Below are positions 6,630-12,816 of a stretch of 20,152 nt of DNA, piece by piece. The stretch comes from B3-G11 sp039714175. Lineage in GTDB: Bacteria; Actinomycetota; Acidimicrobiia; Spongiisociales; UBA5794. The stretch lies in the NCBI GenBank assembly GCA_039714175.1, contig JBDLJV010000019.1, positions 1 to 20,152 of the forward strand. The letters run 5' to 3'. Under the pieces are notes generated by a model. That model had not been told where the DNA came from and searched no databases. It was given only the letters and a program-made list of their open reading frames with translations. How positions within the stretch are numbered: the first letter of the stretch is position 1; the number at the start of each line of letters is the position of its first letter. The position numbers were made by a program, and so were the translations under genes.

Positions 6630-6785
6630 TCACCAGCGATCGTCCTTCTTGGGCTCGATGCGAGGAGCCGCAATGAATACCGTTGCATGACGTGCACACA
6701 GGGACCTACCGTCATTGTCGAGGGTGAGGGCCGGCCTGGCGCACTTGTGACAAGTGAGCTGGTAGATGTGCTGTGCGGTTGTCAT
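6630..6785 (-). CDS. 51-residue putative zinc-ribbon protein
   Basis: The minus-strand frame from ATG 6785 gives MTTAQHIYQLTCHKCARPAL and on, ending in KKDDRW. It has a C12-x2-C15 pair and a C30-x2-H33 pair (LCARH) separated by 14 residues. That is the spacing of a small treble-clef or zinc-ribbon finger, so one zinc is likely bound. The basic/acidic tail (EPKKDDRW) is unstructured. A TTG at 6827 would add 14 residues of unlikely composition, so I prefer the ATG, although no Shine-Dalgarno is obvious. The gene sits alone between two hairpin-rich noncoding stretches downstream of cmk. Its function is unknown; it could be a nucleic-acid-binding or regulatory micro-protein. Confidence 0.6.
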   Translation of the reverse strand: MTTAQHIYQLTCHKCARPALTLDNDGRSLCARHATVFIAAPRIEPKKDDRW

Positions 6786-6880
6786 GGCTACATCATGGAG
6801 GACTGCTGCCGATCTGTGGAGACACAAAGGGTGACTCTCCGGGATGACTAGTCACGCGGAAGCGTGCAACCCCTGAACGC

Positions 6881-6940
6881 GCATGCGGACCCTATGGAGA
6901 GTCGGCCCTCGGGGGAAAGGGCGCTCTCGGGTCCGCATGC
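6881..6940. repeat. 60-base composite hairpin with 12-bp perfect arms
   Basis: GCATGCGGACCC (6881-6892) and GGGTCCGCATGC (6929-6940) are exact reverse complements. Inside them GAGAG (6897-6901) can pair with CTCTC (6924-6928), and GCCC (6905-6908) with GGGC (6919-6922). The result is a long, mostly helical structure with small internal loops and a purine-rich apical loop. It could be a second terminator for the cmk operon, a structured leader of the zinc-ribbon mRNA, a small RNA or a palindromic repeat. Confidence 0.55.
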
Positions 6941-6991
6941 TGCCAGCGAAAGAAGTGATTCCGGTGGCTTGACGTGCAATCTACCGGGACC

Positions 6992-7016
6992 GCTCTCCGA
7001 CAGCATGTCGGAGAGC
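6992..7016 (-). terminator. Terminator of the scpA-scpB-rluB-aroA-cmk operon
   Basis: GCTCTCCGAC (6992-7001), loop AGCAT and GTCGGAGAGC (7007-7016) form a perfect 10-bp hairpin, 12 bases after the cmk stop codon (7029-7031). No T tract follows, as in many actinobacterial terminators. Confidence 0.75.
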
Positions 7017-7028
7017 CATGTGCTCGGT

Positions 7029-7673
7029 TCAGATCGTCGGGACCCTATCGATGATCTCTTGAACGACCTCGTCGATGGTGAGGTGCGACGTGTCGATGAT
7101 GACGGCGTCACCGGCAGGGCGGAGCGGGGATGTCTTTCGTGTCGAATCGGCATGGTCGCGCGCCTCGATGGCTGACGCGATATCGGCGACCGACTTGCCA
7201 TCAGCCTCGGCGTCTCCGGACCGACGCTGTGCACGAACCAACGGGCTCGCTGTCAGATAGATCTTCAGCGGGGCATCAGGGAAGACGACCGTGCCGATGT
7301 CGCGGCCCTCCACGACGGCATCGTCATCGACATTATCCACCCACTGCCGCTGCATGTGGACGATCTCCGAACGCACAATCGGATGGGCAGACACCGCGCT
7401 CACATTGCTGGTGACGTCGTCAGAACGAACATCGAATGCAACCGACGTACCGTCGAGCATTATCCCGAGTTCCGTGTAGTCGATCGAGTGTTCCGCGAGC
7501 TCGGTGAGGATCTCGCTTTCGGACTCCACGTCGATGCCAGCGCGGACGATCGCCAACGTTGCTGCTCTGTACGTGGAGCCGGTATCGAGGTAGGCGAGGC
7601 CGAGCCGTGCTGCCACTGCGCGAGAAACGGTGCTCTTCCCGACTCCGCTTGGACCATCGATGGCTATGACCAC
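7029..7673 (-). CDS. cmk: Cytidylate kinase
   Basis: Cmk phosphorylates CMP and dCMP. The product has the P-loop DGPSGVGKST at about residues 6-15, DTGSTYRA (usually DTGAMYRA; the A-M to S-T change is mild), VEGRDIGTVVFPDA, and the arginine-rich lid RAQRRSGD followed by RDHADSTRKTSPL. I chose GTG at 7673-7671 (product 214 residues), which places the first strand VVIAIDGP right after the start behind a GGAGGA stretch. The spacing is rather short. An ATG at 7706 would add 11 residues with no ribosome-binding site. The start overlaps the aroA stop by 10 bases. The gene closes the operon, with a hairpin terminator after it. Confidence 0.95.
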   Translation of the reverse strand: MVIAIDGPSGVGKSTVSRAVAARLGLAYLDTGSTYRAATLAIVRAGIDVESESEILTELAEHSIDYTELGIMLDGTSVAFDVRSDDVTSNVSAVSAHPIVRSEIVHMQRQWVDNVDDDAVVEGRDIGTVVFPDAPLKIYLTASPLVRAQRRSGDAEADGKSVADIASAIEARDHADSTRKTSPLRPAGDAVIIDTSHLTIDEVVQEIIDRVPTI

Positions 7674-8938
7674 AGTTCCTCCAGGGTCTCGTAGAAGCCG
7701 GGCCATGACACCGCCGCGGCTTGGGCGTTCTCGATCGTTACGGGACCTTGTGCCCGCATGCCGGCGACAGCGCCAGCCATGGCGATGCGGTGGTCTCCTC
7801 TGGAGTCGATCGCGCCGCCATTCAAGAATCCTGTGCCGACGACGGAGAAGCCGTCAGCGGAATCCTCGATTCCTCCTCCGAGGGAGCGCAGCATCTGTGT
7901 GGTCGATTCGATGCGATCCGACTCCTTGGCCCGGAGTTCCGTTGCGTCTCTGACCGTTGTGACGCCTTCTGCGAACGCAGCAACGACAGCGACGAGAGGA
8001 AGCTCGTCAAGGGCTGCAGCGACGAGATGACCTCCGATTGCCGTTCCCTCGAGACTCTGGGCACGAACGATGACGTCACCGACGGGATCCCCTCCAACCG
8101 AGTCGGTGACTGCCGCTTCGATGCCCGCTCCCATCTTCTCAAGGATCTGGAGGAAACCAAGTCGACCCGGATTCAGGGATACGTTCGGTGTGAGCACTTC
8201 CGAACCGGGTTCGATGGCGGCGAGTGCCCACAGGAAGGCTGCTGAAGACGGATCTCCGGGAATGTCGTATCGGGCAGGCGGGACAGGTCCCGGATGTATG
8301 GCGAAGATCGAACCCTCTCCCCACTCCCCTCTCCCGATGGCAGACAGCCACCGCTCAGTGTGATCCCGGAACCCGGGAGGTGAGTCGATCGTTGAAGGCC
8401 CATCAGCGGCTAGCGCCGCTAGTTCGAACGCTGAACGCACCTGTGCTGATGCGACCTCGATGCGGACATCCGCTGTCCGGACGGATGACACACCACCAAC
8501 ACGAAGCGGCGCCGTGCCCTCGGGTGCTGTCTCGATCACTCCACCGAGAGCTCGGAGAGGTGCTGTCAGGCGTGCCATGGGCCTGGAGGACAGCGATGGG
8601 TCGCCTGCCAGGGTCGCTGAGATCGGCGCGGTGGAGAGAGCACCTGCGAGCAGTCGCATGGTTGTGCCCGAATTGGCGCAGTCGATGGGGCCAGACGGTG
8701 TCGACCACTGGCGTATGCCCGGGGAACGTACCTGGGGCAGATCGACCGTGACGCCGAGTTGGCGGCATGCAGCAACCGTTGCCCGGACGTCTTGGCCCGG
8801 GCCGATGTTGTTCACGAGGCTGTCGCCTTCGGCCATGGCAGCCAGGATCAATGCTCTGTGCGACAGCGACTTGTCCCCGGGTACCTGCACAGATGCCCGG
8901 AAAGGACCCCCCGGGTTGGTGACGGTGCGATCAGTCAT
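7664..8938 (-). CDS. aroA: 3-phosphoshikimate 1-carboxyvinyltransferase (EPSP synthase)
   Basis: AroA transfers enolpyruvyl from PEP to shikimate-3-phosphate, the sixth step of the shikimate pathway. Recognised motifs are the PGDKSLSHRALILAAMA phosphate-binding loop (K23), NSGTTMRLLAG at about 89-99, the D311 region ALDELPLVAVVAAFA and RAKESDRI at 336-343. The 424-residue length is normal. The start ATG overlaps the end of rluB by 8 bases and the stop overlaps the cmk start by 10. M. tuberculosis lacks aroA at this point of the otherwise similar cluster, while aroA next to cmk is familiar from other bacterial groups. Confidence 0.98.
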   Translation of the reverse strand: MTDRTVTNPGGPFRASVQVPGDKSLSHRALILAAMAEGDSLVNNIGPGQDVRATVAACRQLGVTVDLPQVRSPGIRQWSTPSGPIDCANSGTTMRLLAGALSTAPISATLAGDPSLSSRPMARLTAPLRALGGVIETAPEGTAPLRVGGVSSVRTADVRIEVASAQVRSAFELAALAADGPSTIDSPPGFRDHTERWLSAIGRGEWGEGSIFAIHPGPVPPARYDIPGDPSSAAFLWALAAIEPGSEVLTPNVSLNPGRLGFLQILEKMGAGIEAAVTDSVGGDPVGDVIVRAQSLEGTAIGGHLVAAALDELPLVAVVAAFAEGVTTVRDATELRAKESDRIESTTQMLRSLGGGIEDSADGFSVVGTGFLNGGAIDSRGDHRIAMAGAVAGMRAQGPVTIENAQAAAVSWPGFYETLEELWS

Positions 8939-9659
8939 CGGTCAGGTTCTTCTCAGCGCGAGCGTAGATGGCGCGAATCTCGGCGATCGAGACTTCTCGA
9001 TACTCGCCATGGGCGAGGCTTCGGTCAGTGATACCGGCTATTGCCGTTCTCGCCAGCCGGACGATCTCGATGCCCATGAAGTCGAACATCCGACGGATCT
9101 CGCGTTTCCGTCCTTCCGTCATGGTGATCTCCACGAGGGTGTTACCGCTTGAGGTGTCGACTATGCGTGCGGCCTTGGCCTTGGCTTGACCGTCCTCGAG
9201 GTCGATGCCGTCGGTGAGCATCGAGAGGTTCTTCGCCGGCACGGTTCCCTTGACCAGAGCGTGGTACACCTTCTCGATGCCGTAGCGTGGATGAGCCACT
9301 CTGAGTGCGAGATCACCGTCGTTGGTCATCAGCATCAAACCCTCCGAGTGGAGATCCAGACGACCGACAGGGTTCGTTGTCGGATCAGCGGGCACCAGAT
9401 CCTTGACCGTGGGTCGGTTCTGAGGATCAGACATTGTCGAGACGACGCCCGGCGGTTTGTAGACGAGCCACGTCTTGAGGTCGGGATTGAGCGGCAGCGG
9501 AACGCCGTCGATCGCGACCGAGTCCCTCTCCATGTCGATGCGCTGTCCAACGGCGGCGGTTTCGCCATTGACATCAACCCTGCCCTGTTCGATGAGTACG
9601 TCGGCCTTGCGTCGGGAGGCGAAGCCCGTGCGTGCGATCAGCTTGTTGAGTCGTTCGAT
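8931..9659 (-). CDS. rluB: 23S rRNA pseudouridine synthase, RluB/RsuA family, probable ATC start
   Basis: The protein modifies a uridine in rRNA. From the ATC at 9659-9657 the frame encodes 242 residues. These are an N-terminal S4 RNA-binding domain (ERLNKLIARTGFASRRKADV and on, through GRVDVNGE) and then the catalytic domain with VYKPPGVVST, PVGRLDLHSEGL (catalytic D102) and GRKREIRRMF. The first ATG (9533) would delete the whole S4 domain. No ATG, GTG or TTG lies in frame ahead of or inside the S4 region. The ATC directly before GAA CGA CTC follows a GGAG (9668-9665) with 5-nt spacing and reproduces the usual family start (M-E-R-L-x-K). The alternative is CTG at 9641, overlapping the scpB stop as CTGA but losing RLNK. 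The gene overlaps scpB by 22 bases and aroA by 8. Confidence 0.88.
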   Translation of the reverse strand: MERLNKLIARTGFASRRKADVLIEQGRVDVNGETAAVGQRIDMERDSVAIDGVPLPLNPDLKTWLVYKPPGVVSTMSDPQNRPTVKDLVPADPTTNPVGRLDLHSEGLMLMTNDGDLALRVAHPRYGIEKVYHALVKGTVPAKNLSMLTDGIDLEDGQAKAKAARIVDTSSGNTLVEITMTEGRKREIRRMFDFMGIEIVRLARTAIAGITDRSLAHGEYREVSIAEIRAIYARAEKNLTDD

Positions 9660-10216
9660 GATGGCTCCGGTGTTATGTCCAGCTCGAGAGTCTCGACGAT
9701 CTGCGCTGGCGGAACGTGATCTGCGAGCGGTGGTAGATCGGCGAGGGACACAATGCCGAGCTTTTCGAGAAAGAGATCGGTAGTCCCGTACAACAGCGCC
9801 TGTCCCGGCCCGGGTGCCTTGCCTACCTCCACTACGAGTCCCCGGCGTTCGAGCGTCTTCAGCGCGTGCTCCGAGTCCACCCCACGTATCTCGGCAACCT
9901 GTCCCCTGCTCACTGGCTGCTTGTAGGCAACCACGGCAAGCGTCTCGAGAGCAGCATTGGAGAGCTGGCGGGCCCTGTCCGTCGAAGCGAACCGCTCGAG
10001 ATAGGGATAGGCGTCCGGATGGGAGTAGAGACGCCAGCCACCAGCGACGTTCCGGAGCACGATTCCTCGTTCGGAACCGAGTTGCGTGGCCAGTTCCTCA
10101 AGAGTGGCTTCGATGTCTGCACGCGGCAGTTCGGTGACCTCGGCGAGTTCGGCGGTGGTCACGGGTTCTTCGGCAACAAACAGGATTGCCTCAAGAATGG
10201 TCGCGGTATCGGTCAT
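9638..10216 (-). CDS. scpB: Segregation and condensation protein B
   Basis: ScpB is a winged-helix kleisin-associated subunit that acts with ScpA and SMC in chromosome condensation and segregation. The 192-residue product shows the two tandem winged helices: ILEAILFVAEEPVTTAEL and on near the N-terminus, then LSNAALETLAVVAYKQPVSRGQVAEIRGVDSE. The typical ALKTLERRGLVVEVGKAPGPGQALLYGTT and FLEKLGI elements follow. The tail (ITPEPSSNDSTS) is short. The ATG overlaps the scpA stop as ATGA, and AAGGAG lies just upstream. The end overlaps the proposed rluB start by 22 bases. Confidence 0.97.
   Translation of the reverse strand: MTDTATILEAILFVAEEPVTTAELAEVTELPRADIEATLEELATQLGSERGIVLRNVAGGWRLYSHPDAYPYLERFASTDRARQLSNAALETLAVVAYKQPVSRGQVAEIRGVDSEHALKTLERRGLVVEVGKAPGPGQALLYGTTDLFLEKLGIVSLADLPPLADHVPPAQIVETLELDITPEPSSNDSTS
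9665..9668 (-). promoter_or_regulatory. Shine-Dalgarno supporting the ATC start of rluB
   Basis: On the minus strand GGAG, in CCGGAGCC, lies 5 nt before the proposed ATC initiation codon at 9659. It sits inside the end of scpB. It is the only purine-rich ribosome-binding candidate near the start of the S4 domain. Confidence 0.5.
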
Positions 10217-10989
10217 GCGTCTCCTTCGGAGCCGAGCATCGCTTCGAAGCGCTCGTTGGCTGCTTGTTCATCGTATGAGAGTGAGATGTTCGCATTCGGC
10301 TCGTCCTGACTCACCCGGACGATTCCCCACCGCGCCAGTTCGAGCAGAGCAAGGAAGTAGGCGACAACCTCGACATTGCGCGAGCAGTGGGCTACGACGT
10401 CGTCGAAGTCGGACGTGATCGAGAGAGCCATCCGGGATTGGAGATCGATCATTGCATCCTGCACCGATGGAAGTTCCAGGTCGAGGTGGTCCACGTCCGG
10501 ATCCAGGTCCGGTGTGGTGAAGACGCGTTCGGCGATCACCGCCAGCTCGTCAGCGTCGACCCGCAGGATGACGTCCGGGATCGTCGGCGATATCTCTGGA
10601 GGGAGTCCTGCGAGTCGTGGCAGGTACCGTTCGGCGTTCTCGATGCGATGCCTGAGTACAGCTGCGACGTCCTTGAAGGTGAGGCAAGCTAGCAAACGCG
10701 ACAGGAGTCGATCTCGCTCCTCGGCCAGAGCAAGCTCCTCATCAAGATCGAATGGTTCATCCTCAGGCAGCAGATGTCGGGCCTTGAGTTCGATGAGTGT
10801 CGCTGCAATCAGGAGGAATTCGCTTGTGACCTCGAGATCAAGGTCCTGCATCTCGTCGAGGAAGGAGAGGTACTCGTTGACCACCTCCACCAGGCTCAAT
10901 TCGGTGATCACCAATTGGTGCGAGGTGATGAGCTGGAGCAGGAGGTCGAGGGGACCCTCGAAGGCTCGTGTGCGGACTTCGAACGACAT
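10213..10989 (-). CDS. scpA: Segregation and condensation protein A (kleisin)
   Basis: ScpA is the kleisin that bridges SMC heads. The 258-residue product begins with the family N-terminus FEGPLDLLLQLITSHQL and continues with LDLEVTSEFLLIAATLIELKARHLLP. A central acidic region follows, and it ends with a winged helix (VVAYFLALLELARWGIVRVSQ). I chose the ATG at 10989, where homologues start and where a TACCCT box lies 7 nt upstream (leaderless). A start at 11193 would add 68 residues encoded by a low-complexity heptamer repeat and by antisense of the HD-domain gene. It heads the scpA-scpB-rluB-aroA-cmk operon. Confidence 0.96.
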   Translation of the reverse strand: MSFEVRTRAFEGPLDLLLQLITSHQLVITELSLVEVVNEYLSFLDEMQDLDLEVTSEFLLIAATLIELKARHLLPEDEPFDLDEELALAEERDRLLSRLLACLTFKDVAAVLRHRIENAERYLPRLAGLPPEISPTIPDVILRVDADELAVIAERVFTTPDLDPDVDHLDLELPSVQDAMIDLQSRMALSITSDFDDVVAHCSRNVEVVAYFLALLELARWGIVRVSQDEPNANISLSYDEQAANERFEAMLGSEGDA

Positions 10990-11002
10990 TGCGGGGAGGG
11001 TA
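10990..11002 (-). promoter_or_regulatory. Leaderless promoter of scpA operon
   Basis: On the minus strand TACCCT (11002-10997) is followed by CCCCGCA and the scpA ATG. This is almost the same string as at the DUF512 operon start (TATCCT, CCCCGGC, ATG). CTGAAC about 16 nt upstream is a weak -35 candidate inside the heptamer repeat. Confidence 0.5.
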
Positions 11003-11007
11003 TCAGG

Positions 11008-11049
11008 AGTCGTGCGTCGTTCAGCGTTTGTCGTTTGTCGTTCAGACGT
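11008..11049. repeat. Degenerate 7-base tandem repeat upstream of scpA
   Basis: On the plus strand six consecutive heptamers read AGTCGTG, CGTCGTT, CAGCGTT, TGTCGTT, TGTCGTT and CAGACGT, with consensus NGTCGTT (minus strand AACGACN). Two units are identical. The array fills nearly all of the gap between the end of the HD-domain gene (stop 11042-11044) and the scpA -10 box, and runs into the HD gene's last codons. Confidence 0.6.
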
Positions 11050-11494
11050 TGTCTGCCGATTCAAGGAGGTGCCAGGATCGGGTATCGACGCCGGGTGGTG
11101 GTGGCCCAGGGTGGAATCGGGCGAATGCGACAGTGAGATCGCCCGCACCGAGTTGTTCGAGGAGTGTCGCTCCGATTTCGCCATGATCGACATAGGTCAG
11201 CCATCGGCCTCGTGGTGTGAATCCGAGGGCACTCCAGATCGTTGCGAGCGATCGACCGATCGCACCGAGATCCGATGCCGTCTTTCCGATGTCGTGCATC
11301 AGGGCAGCTTCGGCGAGATCGTCATGGCCCCCCACCGCTCGCAGGACATCCAGAGCGTGCCGTTGGTCCTCGGGACGCTGCAGAAAGAACTCCCTCGCAA
11401 GGTCGGGGCGGAGAATGCCTCTGACTTCGCGTTGCTCCGCTGGGTCGAGCGGAGAGGCAGTCAGGAAGCCGAAGAATCGGCGAATGAGATGCAC
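11042..11494 (-). CDS. Small HD-domain protein, putative phosphohydrolase
   Basis: The 150-residue product has the metal-binding set of the HD superfamily: H46 (RHALDV), H67-D68 with K71 (MHDIGK), H104 (DHGEIGA), H128 (FHPG) and a late D148 (ESADNV). A divalent-metal-dependent phosphohydrolase or nucleotide-binding role is likely, but the substrate cannot be told. It contains almost nothing besides the HD core. The GTG start lies 6 bases after the dksA-like stop, so the two genes are probably cotranscribed. In M. tuberculosis a parA-like gene lies upstream of scpA; here this gene takes that place. Confidence 0.8.
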   Translation of the reverse strand: MHLIRRFFGFLTASPLDPAEQREVRGILRPDLAREFFLQRPEDQRHALDVLRAVGGHDDLAEAALMHDIGKTASDLGAIGRSLATIWSALGFTPRGRWLTYVDHGEIGATLLEQLGAGDLTVAFARFHPGPPPPGVDTRSWHLLESADNV

Positions 11495-11500
11495 GTGGGT

Positions 11501-11851
11501 TCAGGACGCCTTGGACTTACAGTCGATGCATTTCGATGAGGTGGGCCGATACTCGAGCCGGTCCTCTCCGATCTCATCACCGCAATCGCTGCAATCACCG
11601 TATGTACCATCCTCGATGCGCTCGATAGCGGAGTTGACGCCATCGAGGTGTGCCTTGAGGTTCTCAATGATCCCCATCGTCTCAGTACGTTCGGCAGTCG
11701 CGGCACCGGCATCTGCGAACGCGTCGCCGTAGTCCATCTCGCCGGTGAGTTCGCCATTCTCATCTGCGCCGAGCTCTGCGAGCTGGTGGAGAAGTTTGAG
11801 ACGCTCCTCCTGAAGAGAGGCGGCTGTCTTCTTCATGTCGACGGGTGCCAT
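11501..11851 (-). CDS. DksA/TraR family zinc-finger protein
   Basis: The 116-residue product has an N-terminal helical region (about 5-80), with acidic residues in MDYGDAFADAGAATAERTE where the coiled-coil tip of the family lies. A C-terminal C4 zinc finger follows: C87-x2-C90 and C108-x2-C111 (GDCSDCGDEI and KCIDC). Family members bind RNA polymerase through the secondary channel. In actinobacteria their roles are poorly defined, so a transcription or stress-response role is inferred. The ATG has a strong GGAGG 5 nt upstream. The gene seems to have its own promoter (TATTCT at 11905-11900) and is followed by the HD-domain gene. Confidence 0.9.
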   Translation of the reverse strand: MAPVDMKKTAASLQEERLKLLHQLAELGADENGELTGEMDYGDAFADAGAATAERTETMGIIENLKAHLDGVNSAIERIEDGTYGDCSDCGDEIGEDRLEYRPTSSKCIDCKSKAS

Positions 11852-11856
11852 CGATA

Positions 11857-11861
11857 CCTCC
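11857..11861 (-). promoter_or_regulatory. Strong Shine-Dalgarno GGAGG of the dksA-like gene
   Basis: GGAGG followed by TATCG and ATG fixes the start at 11851. It is one of only a few canonical ribosome-binding sites in the window, together with the one before pyrG. Confidence 0.8.
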
Positions 11862-11899
11862 GGTGTCCGGCTTCCACGCGGTTCGTCGCCGGTACGAAC

Positions 11900-11905
11900 A
11901 GAATA
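11900..11905 (-). promoter_or_regulatory. Putative -10 box of the dksA-like gene
   Basis: TATTCT on the minus strand (TANNNT class) lies 48 bases before the ATG, in the 77-base gap after xerD. It implies a leader of about 40 nt carrying the GGAGG. The -35 is unclear. Confidence 0.4.
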
Positions 11906-11928
11906 GTGTCCAGCGGTGGAATTGGAGC

Positions 11929-12816
11929 CTATTTGCCGCGTGGGTGGCTTATGAGCACTATCTCGCGGAGATGCTCGGGACTCACCTTCGTGTACACCTG
12001 GGTTGTCGTGAGACTCGCATGACCGAGCATCTCCTGGACAGTGCGAAGGTCTGCACCGCCCTCCACCATGTGGGTTGCTGCGGAATGCCTGAGTACATGC
12101 GGTGACAGCCGGTCAGGATCGATTCCGGCACGGTCGCCGGTGTTCCGCACGACTCGCCAGATCGTCTGGCGTGACAAGCGATTGCCTCGGGCGGTGAGAA
12201 ACAAGGCTCCGCTGTCGTCGCCCGGGCGACGGAGTGACAGACGGTCAGGTAGCCAGTCCCGGATCGCCCGGGATGCGTAGGACCCGATCGGCACGATGCG
12301 TTGTTTGTTCCCCTTCCCGGTCACGATCACCGTCATGGTTTCAAAATCGATGTCGTGGAGATCCATGTTCGTGAGCTCACTGACCCGACAGCCTGTGCCA
12401 TAGAGGACCTCGAGGATCGCTCGATCTCTTCGACCGAGTGTGGATTCGAGATCGGGGATCTCCAGAAGCATCGACACTTCGCTGATCGTCAGCGCCTTCG
12501 GAATGGACGTCGGGCGACCGGGAGCGGCGATACCGGCGGTGGGATCGACATCGGAGTATCCCTCGACAACGAGGAAGCGGTGATACGCCCGGACCGAAGC
12601 AAATTTCCGCGCTACAGAAGTATCCGCGAGGCCAAGTGAACGCAACGCTGCGAGATGCTCATGAATCTGCTCGGGAGCATCCATCCGCGCATGATCTCGG
12701 ATCGTCGCGTTGTATTGAACCAGATCTTGCCGATAAGCCTGTGCCGTGTTGGGCGACAATCCCCGTTCGGAGCGAATGGACTCCAGGAACTCGATCGCGT
12801 GGTCAGGAAGCGTCAC
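11929..12816 (-). CDS. xerD: Tyrosine recombinase XerD
   Basis: XerD acts with XerC at dif to resolve chromosome dimers. The protein has the SAM-like N-terminal domain (FLESIRSERGLSPNTAQAYRQDL) and the catalytic set R144 (GTGCRVSEL), K168 (GKGNKQR), H240 and R243 (HVLRHSAATH), H266 (LGHASL) and Y275 (TTQVYTKV). It is numbered from the GTG at 12816, which gives 295 residues, close to the family's usual 298. The GTG overlaps the NUDIX end by 14 bases. A TTG at 12882 would add 22 unlikely residues. It lies beside the NUDIX gene as in M. tuberculosis Rv1700-Rv1701, so it is the housekeeping recombinase and not a mobile-element integrase. No dif site was found here. Confidence 0.93.
   Translation of the reverse strand: MTLPDHAIEFLESIRSERGLSPNTAQAYRQDLVQYNATIRDHARMDAPEQIHEHLAALRSLGLADTSVARKFASVRAYHRFLVVEGYSDVDPTAGIAAPGRPTSIPKALTISEVSMLLEIPDLESTLGRRDRAILEVLYGTGCRVSELTNMDLHDIDFETMTVIVTGKGNKQRIVPIGSYASRAIRDWLPDRLSLRRPGDDSGALFLTARGNRLSRQTIWRVVRNTGDRAGIDPDRLSPHVLRHSAATHMVEGGADLRTVQEMLGHASLTTTQVYTKVSPEHLREIVLISHPRGK

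Larger units (their letters stand above)
6786..7028. other. Structured noncoding stretch between cmk and the zinc-ribbon gene
   Basis: There is no credible gene in these 243 bases on either strand. They hold a small hairpin CACGC-GGAA-GCGTG (6853-6866), a long composite hairpin (6881-6940) and a terminator-like hairpin (6992-7016). A promoter for the zinc-ribbon gene should lie in 6786-6880, but I could not identify one with confidence. Confidence 0.55.

Noticed and set aside
11008..11049. Heptamer array as a CRISPR or other repeat-spacer array
   Set aside because: Units are only 7 bases, contiguous, without spacers, and no cas genes are present.
10990..11193. N-terminal extension of scpA by 68 residues
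   Set aside because: It translates the heptamer repeat and antisense HD-gene DNA. The family starts at SFEVRTRAFEGPLDLLL, where a leaderless promoter fits.
10376..11539. Long plus-strand open frame (387 codons) opposite scpA, the HD gene and part of dksA
   Set aside because: It is antisense to well-identified genes, crosses gene boundaries and is Arg/Ser-rich, as expected for the mirror of GC-rich coding DNA. No family resemblance.
11929..12816. Tyrosine recombinase as evidence for an integrated element
   Set aside because: It has full XerD features and the conserved NUDIX-xerD neighbourhood. No attachment repeats or mobile genes are nearby.
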